Position numbers and translations under genes: made by a program
Origin: Alcaligenes aquatilis
GTDB lineage: Bacteria; Pseudomonadota; Gammaproteobacteria; Burkholderiales; Burkholderiaceae_B
Assembly: GCF_003076515.1 (NCBI RefSeq)
Contig: NZ_CP022390.1
Span: forward strand, 2,232,001 to 2,296,000
Direction: 5' to 3'
Length of the DNA: 64,000 nt
Part shown: positions 10,001 through 17,727 of the stretch, piece by piece
Layout: each line of letters begins with the position of its first letter
How positions within the stretch are numbered: the first letter of the stretch is position 1
The notes under the pieces: model-generated
Seen by the model: only the letters and a program-made list of their open reading frames with translations
Told to the model about the DNA's origin: nothing
Database searches by the model: none

Positions 10001-10230
10001 TTTTTGAGGGGGCCGCTGGGCTCGACTTGGCGGGTCTCCGGCCCGTGCTGTGCACGGGTTCCCTGGTCTCTTGCAGTATCCAGGCGCCCTGTGAACTCGC
10101 GGGGTGGCTCGTCCCCCGGACGAACCACAAGCGCCCCGCTCAAACAGCACAGGGCTTGCATCCTGGATACTGCAAAAGCCTGCGGCCAGAGTCCTGACTC
10201 GCCCATCGAGCCCAGCGGCCCCCTCAAAAA
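10001..10230 (-). repeat. nested inverted-repeat element, copy A (candidate structured RNA)
   Basis: The 230-base block is bounded by a perfect 25-base inverted repeat (10001-10025 with 10206-10230). Inside are further paired arms: 10071-10084 with 10162-10175 (14 pairs), 10086-10093 with 10148-10155 (8 pairs), 10104-10114 with 10118-10128, and a small hairpin 10042-10048 with 10052-10058. Read on the minus strand, the single C-A mismatch of the 10104-10128 stem becomes a G-U pair, favouring a minus-strand transcript. The same architecture, with different stem sequences but the same loop words (TGTTTGAGCGGGGCGCTT, ACCCCGCGAGTT, GCCGCAGGC), recurs in copy B. No protein frame explains it. Confidence 0.7.
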
Positions 10231-10364
10231 CACAAAAGAGACCATATTTCTTGCGGCCAAGATGCCTTCTCCTGCTTCCTATCAAGTGACAGTCAACAAC
10301 TGGAGTCCTGCTACAAAACAGCCCATGAATAACGCAAGGCTGCTTGTCCCCACCTCACTGTGAG

Positions 10365-10596
10365 CCTCTCGGTTCGTCTGCCCCGGTATCCGGGGCGGTT
10401 TAGACAGCTTGCCGCAGGCGGTGTTCGGATACGGGATGCAAGCGCCCTTCTGTTTGAGCGGGGCGCTTGTGTCTTGTCCAGGGGACAAGACACCCCGCGA
10501 GTTAAGGGCGCGCCCGTATCCGAACACTGACAAGGGTACCGGTGCGCAGCACCGGCAAGTAGTCAGCCCGGACACCGGGGGAGACGAACCGAGAGG
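10365..10596 (+). repeat. nested inverted-repeat element, copy B (candidate structured RNA)
   Basis: This is homologous to copy A but in the opposite orientation. The outer stem is 10365-10379 with 10582-10596, continued by 10381-10387 with 10574-10580. Inner stems are 10421-10435 with 10513-10527 (15 pairs), 10442-10449 with 10504-10511 (8 pairs), 10458-10463 with 10493-10498 plus 10469-10479 with 10483-10493 around a CGCTT bulge, and hairpin 10539-10545 with 10549-10555. Most stem bases differ from copy A yet pair equally well, whereas loop words are identical. That compensatory pattern is what a conserved structure, rather than a simple DNA repeat, would leave. Confidence 0.7.
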
Positions 10597-10740
10597 AGTC
10601 TTGCTGAGACCAAGCTCTCCTCACGTATCAAAAGCCAAGCCAGACCAACTAGCTGGCGACAAACCCGCTATTTGCTAACTAACCCTTGAACACAACAATC
10701 GCCAAAAAAGTGCCTATCCAGTTAGCACACCAATCAAGAG

Positions 10741-10800
10741 ACAGACAGACAGACAGATAGGTAGGTAGGTAGGTAGGTAGGTAGGTAGGTAGGTAGGTAG
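10741..10800. repeat. tetranucleotide microsatellite (ACAG)4-ATAG-(GTAG)10
   Basis: Four ACAG units (10741-10756), one ATAG, then ten perfect GTAG units (10761-10800). It lies in the gene-free region downstream of uppP and outside any coding frame. Long perfect tetranucleotide tracts are prone to slippage. Confidence 0.95.
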
Positions 10801-10840
10801 AGTGTGTGCGTGGAAGGAGGCTATTTACTGAACTTCCCTG

Positions 10841-10878
10841 AAAAAAAATCCCCGCCGACAGCTAAGCCAAGCGGGGAT
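10841..10878 (-). terminator. rho-independent terminator of uppP
   Basis: ATCCCCGC (10848-10855) pairs with GCGGGGAT (10871-10878); on the minus strand the stem is followed by eight T (10841-10848), 26 bases after the uppP stop. Confidence 0.85.
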
Positions 10879-10904
10879 CTCCAAACGTCTAAAGCGACAA
10901 CGGG

Positions 10905-11765
10905 CTACGTCATCAGCCACACAAACAACACTCCACCCAGGGCAATCCGATACCAGGCAAAGGGTCGATAAGTACGGCTGGATACAAAGCGCAGCACCGC
11001 CTTCACCAGGAACAGCGCACTAAAGAAAGCGGCAATAAAGCCTACAATAATCGCGCTGCTCTGATCTGTACTCAAGGACGCACCGTTGCGGTACAGGTCA
11101 TAGACCGTGGCGGCCAACATCGTTGGCATAGCCAGAAAGAAAGAAAATTCCGTGGCCGTCTTGCGCTGAATACCGGCCAACATGCCGCCGATAATCGTCG
11201 CCCCCGAACGCGACGTACCTGGCACCATGGCAATGCACTGGGCAAAACCAACGACCAAAGCCTGCTTCCAGGTGATCTGCTCCAAGGCAAAAGCCGTGGC
11301 CTTTTGCGAAGTGGCAGTTTCACCCTGATCGCCGTCTGCCGTGTGCTTTGCATACTGTGGCTTGCGCTCGACCCACAGCATCAACAAGCCACCCAGCACC
11401 AGTGTGAACACAAACACAATCTGGTGATGGAACAAGGCTTTCACGTATTGAATCGTCAAGGCACCAATCACCGCAGCGGGCAAAAAGGCGATCAGCAGAT
11501 TGCGGGTGAACATCATCTCAGTGCGATCACCACGCAAGGTTCCCATGATCAGTTGAATCAGACGCGCACGGAAAATCCAGACCACGGCCAAAATCGAACC
11601 AAACTGAATAACCACCTCGAACACCTTGGCATCGCCCGAGGAAAAATCAATCCAGGAACCCAGTATCAGCAAGTGTGCCGTACTGGAGACAGGAATAAAT
11701 TCAGTAATACCTTCAACAATCCCCAGAAACAGGGCCTTCAACAAATAAATGGTTTGCTCGGTCAT
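10905..11765 (-). CDS. uppP: undecaprenyl-diphosphatase
   Basis: This integral membrane enzyme dephosphorylates undecaprenyl pyrophosphate to recycle the lipid carrier for peptidoglycan and other envelope polymers; overproduction gives bacitracin resistance in relatives. The 286-aa protein shows both active-site segments: GIVEGITEFIPVSSTAH with Glu18, Glu22, Ser27 and His31, and PGTSRSGATI with Arg186. Seven to eight hydrophobic helices are apparent. A polar loop (residues 133-160) between them is somewhat long. It is followed by a strong terminator and lies 26 bases downstream of the TerC/CBS gene. Confidence 0.96.
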   Translation of the reverse strand: MTEQTIYLLKALFLGIVEGITEFIPVSSTAHLLILGSWIDFSSGDAKVFEVVIQFGSILAVVWIFRARLIQLIMGTLRGDRTEMMFTRNLLIAFLPAAVIGALTIQYVKALFHHQIVFVFTLVLGGLLMLWVERKPQYAKHTADGDQGETATSQKATAFALEQITWKQALVVGFAQCIAMVPGTSRSGATIIGGMLAGIQRKTATEFSFFLAMPTMLAATVYDLYRNGASLSTDQSSAIIVGFIAAFFSALFLVKAVLRFVSSRTYRPFAWYRIALGGVLFVWLMT

Positions 11766-11791
11766 GTTGTGTGAATCAAAGCCAATAAAAA

Positions 11792-13375
11792 TTAAGATGC
11801 CAAGAAGGGATCGATTTGTTCATCGTCGTAGGGCACGCGCTCCAAACTGACCTGGGAAATGCGACGCCCCTCCAGCTCCTGAACCTTGAAGCGATACACG
11901 GCATCGCGCTGTTCAAGCTCACAGACATCACCGACCTTGGGTAACTGTCCAAAACGCGTCAGCAAATAGCCGGCCAAGGTGGCGTATTCTTCCTCTTCAT
12001 CCACCAGTCCATCCACGCCCAGCATCTGTTCCAGATGATGCAGGTCCGTGGAGCCATCCAATAGCCAGTGGTCCTGGGATTCCTGAACAATATCGGGGGC
12101 TTCATCCTCGCTGGGAAAGTCACCCGCAATGGCTTCGAAAATATCCAAGGGCGTCACCAGCCCTTCAATCGCCCCAAACTCGTCCGTTACCAAGACCAAT
12201 TGACCGCGGCTTTGCTTGATGGTTTCCATCAAGTCCAAAATTCCGATGGACTCATACACAAAGACCGGCTGACGCAATTGATCCACACGGATATGACCAT
12301 GAATCAGCAGATCTGCCAGTAACTCTTTGCTTCGACCAATGCCAATAACCTCATCGAGCGAACCACGACAGACCGGCACCATGCTATGAGGTTCCTGTGT
12401 CATTTTGTCGCGCAGAACTTCGGGGGAGTCCTGAATATTCACCCATGTAATGGCATTACGCGGCGTCATCACCGAATGCACGGTGCGCTCGGACAAGGTC
12501 AGCACACCGCTAACCATATTGCGCTCTTCCTGGCCAAATACCATTTGTGCCGATGCCCCTGGCAAATCCGGCCCAATGGCCGCCTCTCCCGAAGCGGGGC
12601 GCTTGCCCAACATGCGCAGCACAGCCTCGGCCGTACGCTCGCGCATGGGGCGACCCGCTTGCAACATACGCAGCTTGCGACGCGCCAACTGATTGAACAT
12701 TTCGATCAGGATGGAGAAGGAAATGGCCGCATACAAGTAACCCTTGGGTACATGTATGCCAAAGCCTTCGACCAGCAAGGAAAAGCCAATCATCAACAAA
12801 AAGCCCAGGCACAAAATAACTACCGTAGGCCGACTGTTGATATAAGCCGTCAGCGGTTTGGAGGCCACCAGCATGATGCCAATGGCAATAATCACCGCCG
12901 CCATCATGACAGGCAGGTGATCGACCATCCCCACAGCCGTAATGACCGCATCCAGAGAAAATACGGCATCGAGCACCACAATCTGCGCCACGATGACCCA
13001 GAAGCTGGCATACATGCGCGACCCGGAGGCGTGAGCACTGCGGTTTTCAATACGCTCGTGCAGCTCCAGCGTACCTTTGAGCAGCAAGAAAAAGCCGCCC
13101 ACTATCATGATCAGATCGCGACCTGAGAAATCCAGACCAAACACGGATACCAAAGGATCAGTCAACTGCACCAGATGGGACATGACCGTCAACAGGCCAA
13201 GACGCATCAGCAGGGCTAAGGACAGGCCCAGCACGCGAGCACGATCACGCTGCGCGGGCGGCAACTTATCGACCAAAATTGCAATGAACACCAGGTTATC
13301 GATGCCCAGCACAATTTCCAGAATTACCAGTGTGAGCAACCCAACCCAAACGGTCGGGTCCATCAACCACTCCAT
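11792..13375 (-). CDS. TerC-family membrane protein with CBS and CorC/HlyC domains
   Basis: This 527-aa protein has the YoaE/YegH architecture. Residues 1 to about 225 form a TerC-type multi-helix membrane domain, with the acidic signatures [12 protein letters not shown] and [15 protein letters not shown], suggested to bind divalent metal. Residues about 295-425 form a CBS-domain pair ([27 protein letters not shown]), and the last 90 residues are a CorC/HlyC transporter-associated domain. A role in metal ion (probably Mn) handling or efflux is likely from the family; the substrate is not shown by the sequence. Confidence 0.9.
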   Translation of the reverse strand: MEWLMDPTVWVGLLTLVILEIVLGIDNLVFIAILVDKLPPAQRDRARVLGLSLALLMRLGLLTVMSHLVQLTDPLVSVFGLDFSGRDLIMIVGGFFLLLKGTLELHERIENRSAHASGSRMYASFWVIVAQIVVLDAVFSLDAVITAVGMVDHLPVMMAAVIIAIGIMLVASKPLTAYINSRPTVVILCLGFLLMIGFSLLVEGFGIHVPKGYLYAAISFSILIEMFNQLARRKLRMLQAGRPMRERTAEAVLRMLGKRPASGEAAIGPDLPGASAQMVFGQEERNMVSGVLTLSERTVHSVMTPRNAITWVNIQDSPEVLRDKMTQEPHSMVPVCRGSLDEVIGIGRSKELLADLLIHGHIRVDQLRQPVFVYESIGILDLMETIKQSRGQLVLVTDEFGAIEGLVTPLDIFEAIAGDFPSEDEAPDIVQESQDHWLLDGSTDLHHLEQMLGVDGLVDEEEEYATLAGYLLTRFGQLPKVGDVCELEQRDAVYRFKVQELEGRRISQVSLERVPYDDEQIDPFLAS

Positions 13376-13399
13376 CTCAGCTCCTTGGCGCTGTGACTA

Positions 13400-13426
13400 A
13401 AAGAACACCCCGGCGGTGCCGGGGTC
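13400..13426 (-). terminator. probable terminator after suhB
   Basis: ACCCCGGC (13407-13414) pairs with GCCGGGGT (13418-13425) around a 3-base loop; the minus strand continues GTTCTTTT. The T-run is imperfect, so confidence is moderate. Confidence 0.55.
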
Positions 13427-13433
13427 TAGGTTC

Positions 13434-14225
13434 TTAATCTTGCAGGTGCGACAGCATCTGGATAAAGATCTTCGGGCTGGCGGCAATCACATTGCCGGTT
13501 TCTTTCCAGGTTTGCTCGCCTTCAAAGTCGCCGACCAGACCACCCGCTTCAGTCACCAGCAAGGTGCCGGCGGCCAAATCCCAGGGTTGCAGGTTGACGG
13601 CGCAGAAACCATCCAGACGGCCGGCGGCCACATAAGCCAAATCCAAAACCGTTGCACCCACGCGACGCACAGCCGCACATTCGGCCAGCATATCGGCAAA
13701 TGGGGAGGTGGGTTTCACGCCCGCGCCCGAATCTGGCACGTGCGCACCGATCAAGGCATCGTGATAACGAGTCTGGCCCGATACACGAATACGACGGTCG
13801 TTCAGGAAAGCACCACCGCCACGGCTGGCCGTGAACATTTCGTTGCGATTGGTATCGTAAATAACGGCATGGGCAGCCTGACCACGGTGCATCAATGCAA
13901 TTGAAATCGCGTAGCACGGAAAGCCGTGAATAAAGTTGGTGGTGCCATCCAGCGGATCAATGACCCATTGGTATTCAGGGGTGCCTTCGCCTGCGGGTTC
14001 CAGCGGTGGGCGCTCGCCCGTTTCCTCTCCGATAAAACCGTGATCGGGGTAGGCTTCGCTCAACACTTCAATGATGGCTTCCTCTGCTGCGCGATCCACT
14101 TCCGTGACATAATCTTTAGGGCCTTTACGCGCAACCGACAGGTGCTGGAGGTCTAGACTGGCGCGAGAGATAATGGTGCCGGCACGGCGAGCCGCCTTGA
14201 TGGCGGTATTGAGCATCGGGTGCAT
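13434..14225 (-). CDS. suhB: inositol-1-monophosphatase family protein SuhB
   Basis: A Mg-dependent phosphatase of the inositol monophosphatase family; in bacteria SuhB also acts in rRNA transcription antitermination. The 263-aa length fits. Metal-binding residues appear in order: Glu67/Glu68 (GEETGE), Asp90 and Asp93 within WVIDPLDGTTNF, and Asp216 within QPWDLAAG. It is divergent from trmJ with about 110 bases between them, an arrangement common in beta- and gammaproteobacteria. Whether the main job is enzymatic or in antitermination cannot be told from sequence. Confidence 0.93.
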   Translation of the reverse strand: MHPMLNTAIKAARRAGTIISRASLDLQHLSVARKGPKDYVTEVDRAAEEAIIEVLSEAYPDHGFIGEETGERPPLEPAGEGTPEYQWVIDPLDGTTNFIHGFPCYAISIALMHRGQAAHAVIYDTNRNEMFTASRGGGAFLNDRRIRVSGQTRYHDALIGAHVPDSGAGVKPTSPFADMLAECAAVRRVGATVLDLAYVAAGRLDGFCAVNLQPWDLAAGTLLVTEAGGLVGDFEGEQTWKETGNVIAASPKIFIQMLSHLQD

Positions 14226-14333
14226 GGAAATTCCGTTTTTTTAACAATAATTGAGCCTGCCTGGCGTGCCCTGTTGCAGGGCAAAATCGCGTGAGCAGAC
14301 ACAGGAAGCGTAGCTTCAAAGTAGCTATTTTAA

Positions 14334-15182
14334 ATGACTCAGACGCAAGCATCGGCATTTGATGATAATTTTCACCGGGTTCGCTTCATTATGGTGCAAC
14401 CCAGCCACCCTGGAAACGTGGGCGCAGCGGCGCGAGCGATCAAAACCATGGGCTTTGGCGACTTATGTCTGGTTGACCCGCTCGACCCGGACGTTGCACA
14501 AAACCCTCAGGCAATCTCACTGGCCAGCGGTGCCGTAGACGTTTTGGAGCAGGCCACGATTGTGCCTACCCTGGCGCATGCGCTGGAGCCGGTCACCCTG
14601 GCTTTTGCCCTGACAGCCCGCCCCCGCTACCTGGGACCGCCAGCCGCCGATATACGCCAGACCGCCGAACTGAGCCGTGAACATCTGCGCCAGCACGCCG
14701 GCACAGTGGCCATTGTGCTGGGTACCGAACGCGTGGGCCTGACCAACGATCACATCAGCCAGTGCCAGTACGTCTGCCATATTCCAGCCAATCCTGAATA
14801 CAGTTCGCTCAATGTCGCCCAGGCTTTGCAACTGGCCGCCTGGGAATTGCGCTACGCCCTGCTGGCTGAAAGTGGTGCTAGCCTCCTGCCCAATACCGAT
14901 GGCAAGGCAGACCCCGGCAAGGAACTGGCGCCTCAAGCCAAGGTGCAAGCGTTGCTGCAACACTGGGAACAGGCTATCGAAAGCGTCAAGTTCCTGGACC
15001 CCAAGCATCCCAAAAAACTGGTGCCCCGCATGCAGCACTTGTTTGGGCGAGCCCAACTCAGCCTGGACGAAGTCGATATGTTGCGCGGCCTGTGTACCGC
15101 CATGATCAAGACCGCGAAAACGGCAGGTCACCCTATTCCCGAGCAGCGTAAAGACGAATCGGCCGGCCCGGAACAGCGCTAA
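14334..15182 (+). CDS. trmJ: tRNA (cytidine/uridine-32-2'-O-)-methyltransferase
   Basis: TrmJ is a SPOUT-class, SAM-dependent enzyme that methylates the ribose of nucleotide 32 in several tRNAs. The 282-aa protein has the N-terminal FIMVQPSHPGNVGAAARAIK motif and the knot-forming C-terminal motifs LGTERVGL and PEYSSLNVAQALQL. After about residue 175 there is the alpha-helical extension found in TrmJ. It is read rightward, divergent from suhB, and followed by an unlinked IclR regulator. Confidence 0.94.
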   Translation: MTQTQASAFDDNFHRVRFIMVQPSHPGNVGAAARAIKTMGFGDLCLVDPLDPDVAQNPQAISLASGAVDVLEQATIVPTLAHALEPVTLAFALTARPRYLGPPAADIRQTAELSREHLRQHAGTVAIVLGTERVGLTNDHISQCQYVCHIPANPEYSSLNVAQALQLAAWELRYALLAESGASLLPNTDGKADPGKELAPQAKVQALLQHWEQAIESVKFLDPKHPKKLVPRMQHLFGRAQLSLDEVDMLRGLCTAMIKTAKTAGHPIPEQRKDESAGPEQR

Positions 15183-15318
15183 AGCTTGCGCTCCGCCCCA
15201 CTTGCCCGCTGCTTGCAGGAAGCTCTACCGGAAATGAGCGATCACACAGTGGACACTTTCTCGGCTGGCGTATATTCTTACTGAGTTACTTTTCGGTAAG
15301 CATTAGCTGTTTTCAAGC

Positions 15319-16089
15319 ATGAACACTCCCGAGACCGTAGAACCGCAGGATCAGGCTGGGCCGCGTACCCTGCAACGCGGCTTGCTGGTGCTCAAGACTT
15401 TGCAAAATCATCAAGGCAAAGGGCTGAGCGTCACTGACTTGTCACGCGCCACGCAATTACAGCGCCCCACCATCTACCGGCTGCTGGCCGCTCTGATCGA
15501 TCACGGGCTGGTCCAGAACAGCAGCCATAGCCGTCGCTACAGCGCCACGCGCCAGGATCAGGGCCTGTTTGGGCTGGACCCGCGAGTCACCATCATGCAG
15601 CCCATCATGCAAGAGCTAGCTCAACTGACCGGCGATGCCGTTTTTCTGGTGGGGCGCGATGGCGACGACTCCATTAGCCTATGGCGCGAAATCGGCCCCT
15701 ACCCGGTACAGATTCTGGCCACTTATGTCGGCAAGCGTCAGCCCTTGGGCGTAGGTTCCGGTGGCATGGCCTATCTGGCCACACTGGGAGACGAGGCCAT
15801 CGAACAGATTATCGAGCGCAATGCCAATCAGTTGGACCAGTACGGCGGCATGACCCAGCGCGAGATGCGCCAACTGGTTACCAACACCCGCATTCGTGGC
15901 TACTCGGTTGTCGGTAATTACGCTGTGCGCGGTGCCTTGGGTGTGGGCTGCGCTCTGTGCGACCACAAAGGCCGCCCCATTCTGGCCATGAGTGTCACGG
16001 CGATTACCGAACGCATGCCTGCGCCGCGTCAAAAAGAAATTGCCGGTCTACTGCGCGAGGCCCTGGATTCCGTGGCCGACAAGTTTTAG
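15319..16089 (+). CDS. IclR-family transcriptional regulator
   Basis: The 256-aa protein has an N-terminal winged helix-turn-helix (LSVTDLSRATQLQRPTIYRLLAALIDHGLV, about residues 36-66) and a C-terminal IclR effector domain (residues 90-250, with VGSGGMAYLATLGDE and RGALGVGCALCDHKG). Such proteins usually control nearby catabolic or transport genes, but here the neighbours are housekeeping trmJ on one side and a mobile-element scar on the other, so its target may have been lost or lies elsewhere. It is followed by a terminator at 16143. Confidence 0.92.
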   Translation: MNTPETVEPQDQAGPRTLQRGLLVLKTLQNHQGKGLSVTDLSRATQLQRPTIYRLLAALIDHGLVQNSSHSRRYSATRQDQGLFGLDPRVTIMQPIMQELAQLTGDAVFLVGRDGDDSISLWREIGPYPVQILATYVGKRQPLGVGSGGMAYLATLGDEAIEQIIERNANQLDQYGGMTQREMRQLVTNTRIRGYSVVGNYAVRGALGVGCALCDHKGRPILAMSVTAITERMPAPRQKEIAGLLREALDSVADKF

Positions 16090-16142
16090 GCCTGGGTGGA
16101 TTTCCGTCTCTGAGCGGTGCTGGGACCGTTAAAACCCTCATC

Positions 16143-16171
16143 AGCACACGGCGCTCCCTGTGTGCTTTTTT
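16143..16171 (+). terminator. rho-independent terminator after the IclR gene
   Basis: AGCACAC (16143-16149) pairs with GTGTGCT (16160-16166), followed by six T, 54 bases after the stop codon. Confidence 0.7.
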
Positions 16172-16486
16172 ACTGCTTTTTTACTCTCCCGCCCTTATTC
16201 CCTCTGCTTGCTTTTCCAATCAACACAGATGGCTCCCCCAAGCCCAGCCTGTCAAAACGAGGGAAACTACGCCGACGACAAGCCTGGCCCCTTCCCAAGC
16301 AGCACCCATCCCAAGATAACTCCTGGAAAATGTCCACTATCAAGATTTTTCTTGCTGGCGCAATGGAACAATAGCTCATACAGGGCAATGGGTTAGGCGA
16401 GTTCCCGGCCCTTTCCCGTTTTCTGCCTTCAATGTGCTGAGTGCCACATAGGGGCATCGTGATAGGAAACTTTGAAATAACGCACT
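16172..16486. other. intergenic stretch without recognised gene
   Basis: About 315 bases between the IclR terminator and the first recognisable relaxase residue. Several short frames overlap here in all directions and none has a recognisable domain or ribosome site. It probably contains one border of the acquired segment. Confidence 0.5.
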
Positions 16487-16729
16487 CTGGAGCAGGCCGC
16501 GCAGGACATTGCCGCCGGAGTAAGTCGGAAACATCGACCTATCGCCGATGGTTAAACGTGTGGCCGGCCTAACCCGTGCGCGCTACGCGATGCTGGGCTA
16601 CGACATGGGTTCATCCTTGTGCCATGGCGGCCAACGATCGAACAACGGCTGGGGCAGCAACTCGCCACGACGGTGTGCGCCAGCGGGGTGTCCTGGGATG
16701 TTGGAAAGCAACGTGGTCGAAGTCTCTAG
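16487..16729 (+). pseudogene. C-terminal remnant of a VirD2-like relaxase (DUF3363 type), frameshifted
   Basis: Three consecutive pieces, in order and on one strand, match the C-terminus of conjugative relaxases with a DUF3363 domain as I know them: LEQAAQDIAAG...HRPIADG in one frame (16487-16552), VAGLTRARYAMLGYDMGSSL after a frame change (about 16560-16619), then VPWRPTIEQRLGQQL ... SGVSWDVGKQRGRSL back in the first frame (16619-16729, stop TAG). The family normally has ...ASGRYAML(D)DGxGFSLVPWRPVIEQ.. as one piece. At least two indels and the missing N-terminus make this a dead fragment. Its end overlaps the convergent LysR stop. Confidence 0.75.
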
Positions 16730-17631
16730 CGCTCGGAGACACGGCCGACGAGTTCTGATCGTTGTTCTTCAAATACATGGATTAAATGATCGGCGACTGC
16801 TCGGACGCGCCTTGAGTGCGCCAGGTTGGAATGGATAGCCAGCCAGATTGGCTGATCTGCCCCCAGTTCGGACAGCAGGCAGATAAGCCCCGCCTGTCGG
16901 GCCAGAAAGTGCGGGAGCACCGCCAATCCAATGCCAGCCGTCGCGGCAGCCATCTGTGCTGACAGCGTGTTGGCTTCCATTTGGCACGGTCGTCCTCGCA
17001 ACATGCGAGCGATCCATTTTGCGGCCGGCAGATGGCTATGGGACTCGGCCCAGCCAATGAAGCTATCGTCATCGAAGGTGGCCGCATCAGCTCCGGCGCT
17101 ACGCGCATCGACGTATCCACGAGCGCCGTAAAGGCCGAATCCCAGGGTGCCCAGGCGCTTGATCGTGACGTTACCCGCTTCTGGTTTGACCATCCGCACA
17201 GCCAGATCGGCATCCCGCCGGTGCAAGTTCACGGTCTGTACACCGCTGACGATCTCCACACGCAGCTCAGGATGGGTGGCAAACAGCTTCGGCAACGAGG
17301 GGACGATGAGCACGTTGGCCAGATTCTCTGCGGTGGCAAGGCGCACACATCCAGCCACTTGCCCTTGCTGCTGTGCGGCTTCTCCGAAAGCCTGCCCGGC
17401 ATGTTCCAGTGCTTCAGCATGCTCCAGCAGGGCTTCACCATCATCCGTGAGGCTGTAGCCACTCTGATGTCGGCTGAACAGCGGTACGCCTAGCGCCGCT
17501 TCCAGGCGATCCAGTCGCCGTGACACGGTAGCAACGCCCATCTCAAGCGCGGTGGCCGCACCGCTCAAGGTGCCTGCACGCGCGATAGCCAAAAAGATAC
17601 GGGCGTCATCCCATTGGATTTGAGCATTCAT
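16726..17631 (-). CDS. LysR-family transcriptional regulator
   Basis: The 301-aa protein has an N-terminal helix-turn-helix (DARIFLAIARAGTLSGAATAL...VSRRLDRLEAALG, residues 9-48) and a LysR substrate-binding domain. It is divergent from the aldo/keto reductase operon, with two TTTCC...GGAAA inverted repeats in the 96-base gap, so it probably regulates that operon and itself. Its 3' end lies against a relaxase remnant, marking the edge of an acquired segment. The inducer is not known. Confidence 0.92.
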   Translation of the reverse strand: MNAQIQWDDARIFLAIARAGTLSGAATALEMGVATVSRRLDRLEAALGVPLFSRHQSGYSLTDDGEALLEHAEALEHAGQAFGEAAQQQGQVAGCVRLATAENLANVLIVPSLPKLFATHPELRVEIVSGVQTVNLHRRDADLAVRMVKPEAGNVTIKRLGTLGFGLYGARGYVDARSAGADAATFDDDSFIGWAESHSHLPAAKWIARMLRGRPCQMEANTLSAQMAAATAGIGLAVLPHFLARQAGLICLLSELGADQPIWLAIHSNLAHSRRVRAVADHLIHVFEEQRSELVGRVSER

Positions 17632-17634
17632 TTG

Positions 17635-17694
17635 TTTTCCGAATGTGGAAAATAAGTTTCCTATTTTATCTATTTTCCAATCACTTTTGGAAAG
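17635..17694. promoter_or_regulatory. candidate LysR operator sites in the divergent gap
   Basis: A perfect inverted repeat TTTTCC-N6-GGAAAA (17635-17652) and a second, TTTTCC-N10-GGAAA (17673-17693), lie between the LysR gene and the aldo/keto reductase. An extra TTTCC at 17657-17661 lies between them. Paired sites of this kind are usual for LysR control of divergent promoters. Confidence 0.6.
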
Positions 17695-17727
17695 TCATAC
17701 TTCCCCCATCTTGTAAGGGGAAGTGCA

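Noticed and set aside
10004..10575. Several 60-140 codon frames across the structured elements in both directions
   Set aside because: They run through the palindromic arms and differ completely between the two homologous copies, so the region is conserved as structure and not as protein.
12386..13126. A 246-codon frame opposite the TerC/CBS gene
   Set aside because: Composition is that of a shadow frame (rich in His, Gln and Arg) and the minus-strand gene is clear.
16117..16457. Overlapping 78-95 codon frames after the IclR gene
   Set aside because: They overlap each other on both strands, begin within a terminator and show no domain.
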